64,000 nt of DNA, taken from contig CAVSUM010000024.1 of NCBI GenBank assembly GCA_963731105.1, forward strand, positions 62,001-126,000, in the 5' to 3' direction. The notes beneath the pieces are model-generated. The model saw only the letters and a program-made list of their open reading frames with translations. It did no database searches and was not told the DNA's origin. A program made the position numbers and the translations under genes. This DNA is from RPQJ01 sp963731105 (GTDB taxonomy: Bacteria; Pseudomonadota; Gammaproteobacteria; Steroidobacterales; Steroidobacteraceae). Below, one piece after another: positions 63,204-64,000 of the stretch; within the stretch, counting starts at the first letter, position 1, and every line of letters starts with the position of its first letter.

Positions 63204-63684
63204 TCAGTGCACTGCGCCCGGCCGTTCCTCGAACACCAGGTCCTCCATGCGGGAGAACGCGGTCTCCTCGCCGGGCTGGCTGAACAGCACCATCAGCACC
63301 ACCCACTTCAGCTTGTCGAGGTCGATGTCGTCGCCCTCGAGCGCCATCAGCCGGTCGATCACGCGCTCGCGCTGCGCGGGCGACAGGATGCCGACGTTCT
63401 CGAGGTGCACCAGGAAGCCGCGGCAGGCGGTGTCGAGTCGCGATTGCTCCAGTGCGCCGAACACGCGGATGGCGCGGCCGGTCGGGCGCCGCCTCGGCCC
63501 GTGCCGGATCGGCCGCCAGTTCCTCGAGCCAGCACAGCGCGCGCTCGACCTCTCCCGACGGAAAGCCGGCGTGCTCGAGTTCGGCCTTCAGGGTCTCGCG
63601 GTCGGGCTCGTCGCCGTCGTCCAGTTCACCGTCGAAGTAGTTCTCGAACAGGTAGATCAGGATGTCGAGAACGCCTTCCTTCAT
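63204..63684 (-). CDS. smg: Smg (DUF494) protein (one frameshift)
   Basis: About 159 residues. MKEGVLDILIYLFENYFDGEL is the canonical Smg start, and the second part is VFGALEQSRLDTACRGFLVHLENVGIL through to EERPGAVH. The frame breaks near 63478 with one extra base. The gene lies between dprA and topA as in most gammaproteobacteria. Its ATG shares a base with the dprA stop (TGATG). The cellular function is not established. Confidence 0.88.
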
Positions 63685-64000
63685 CAGTCCTTCCCCGGCA
63701 GTCTCCGGCAGTACAGCCCGCCGTGCTGTGGCGCCACCCGTCCCCCGAGCTCGAGGATGAGCAGCATCGACGCGACCGCCTGGGCCGCGAACCCGGTGCG
63801 CGCGACGAGCGTATCGATGCTGGTCGGCGCAAAGCCGAGCGCATCTAACAGGATTTCATAGTCCTTGTCCAACGTGGGGCCGGAAACCTCTTGTGCGTCA
63901 GGAGCTTCGGCGCATGCCTGCAAACGCAGGCCGGCGAGCAGGGCGCCGAGTTCCGTGAATATGTCATGCACGGTTTCGACCAGCTTCGCACCGTCGCGGA
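63684..64000 (-). CDS. dprA: DNA-processing protein DprA, C-terminal part only
   Basis: About 105 C-terminal residues remain; the gene continues beyond base 64000. RDGAKLVETVHDIFTELG is the end of the Rossmann core, and the C-terminal winged-helix reads LLDALGFAPTSIDTLVARTGF and MLLILELGGRVA. DprA loads RecA on incoming single-stranded DNA in transformation. It is followed directly by smg. Confidence 0.88.
   Translation of the reverse strand, partial: RDGAKLVETVHDIFTELGALLAGLRLQACAEAPDAQEVSGPTLDKDYEILLDALGFAPTSIDTLVARTGFAAQAVASMLLILELGGRVAPQHGGLYCRRLPGKD

Overview
The window is about 64 kb of very GC-rich DNA carrying a gammaproteobacterial gene set in standard gammaproteobacterial neighbourhoods: ubiE-ubiJ-ubiB, hslVU with xerC, DUF484 and dapF, hemC-hemD-hemX-hemY, dprA-smg-topA, and glnK-amtB behind a sigma-54 promoter. 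Together with ubiquinone accessory factors UbiJ and UbiK, aerobic HemF and a Mg-type HemB this points to an aerobic, ubiquinone-using gammaproteobacterium, probably near the Xanthomonadales/Nevskiales/Steroidobacter group. The exact lineage is inference. No rRNA, tRNA, CRISPR array, insertion sequence or prophage was seen, and no stretch over about 300 bases lacks a gene or leader.

Layout. 1-5.4 kb: partial MerR regulator, PAS-GGDEF-EAL protein, M15 peptidase, SDR, DUF2007 protein, hotdog protein. 5.5-14.6 kb (minus): ubiquinone genes, DUF971, HslUV protease, XerC, DUF484, DapF, epimerase. 14.7-24.4 kb: ferredoxin-type reductase, then (minus) hemCDXY, AI-2E permease, GlxR-like dehydrogenase, amtB and glnK. 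24.6-34.4 kb: ubiK, TauE, a BigR/SqrR-type ArsR repressor, and a divergent sulfide/persulfide operon (persulfide dioxygenase, rhodanese, RND adaptor, RND pump, sulfide:quinone reductase, TolC). 34.7-38.8 kb: D-aminoacylase, a decayed VapBC-like pair, a class-III aminotransferase. 38.9-46.3 kb: a complete trp operon (leader peptide and attenuator, then E-G-D-C-F-B-A) followed by a LOG-family gene. 46.3-54.5 kb: HD hydrolase, xthA, prlC, GIDE and LemA, gamma carbonic anhydrase, aroE, hemB. 54.6-56.2 kb: ECF sigma factor, DUF3379 anti-sigma factor, and a small secreted peptide with five EGKCG motifs (HvfA/bufferin type). 56.3-60.6 kb: tag, AbrB-VapC, rlmJ, hemF, HigBA, DUF2442. 60.6-64 kb (minus): topA, smg, 3' end of dprA.

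Two things stand out. First, a family of 7-bp tandem arrays (TAYCCSC, or GSGGRTA on the other strand) sits between genes in a fixed orientation: the GSGGRTA form lies at the 3' end of an upstream gene, often supplying its stop codon, and the complement lies just before the next start, so the two pair as an intercistronic hairpin. Second, the EGKCG peptide is an apparent modified-peptide precursor coupled to a sigma/anti-sigma pair, with no HvfB/HvfC-type maturation genes beside it.

Many conserved, probably essential genes (ubiE, trpE, topA, smg, amtB) carry one extra base. The pattern looks more like sequence error in a draft or metagenome-derived assembly than true gene loss, so reconstructed spans are given for these.
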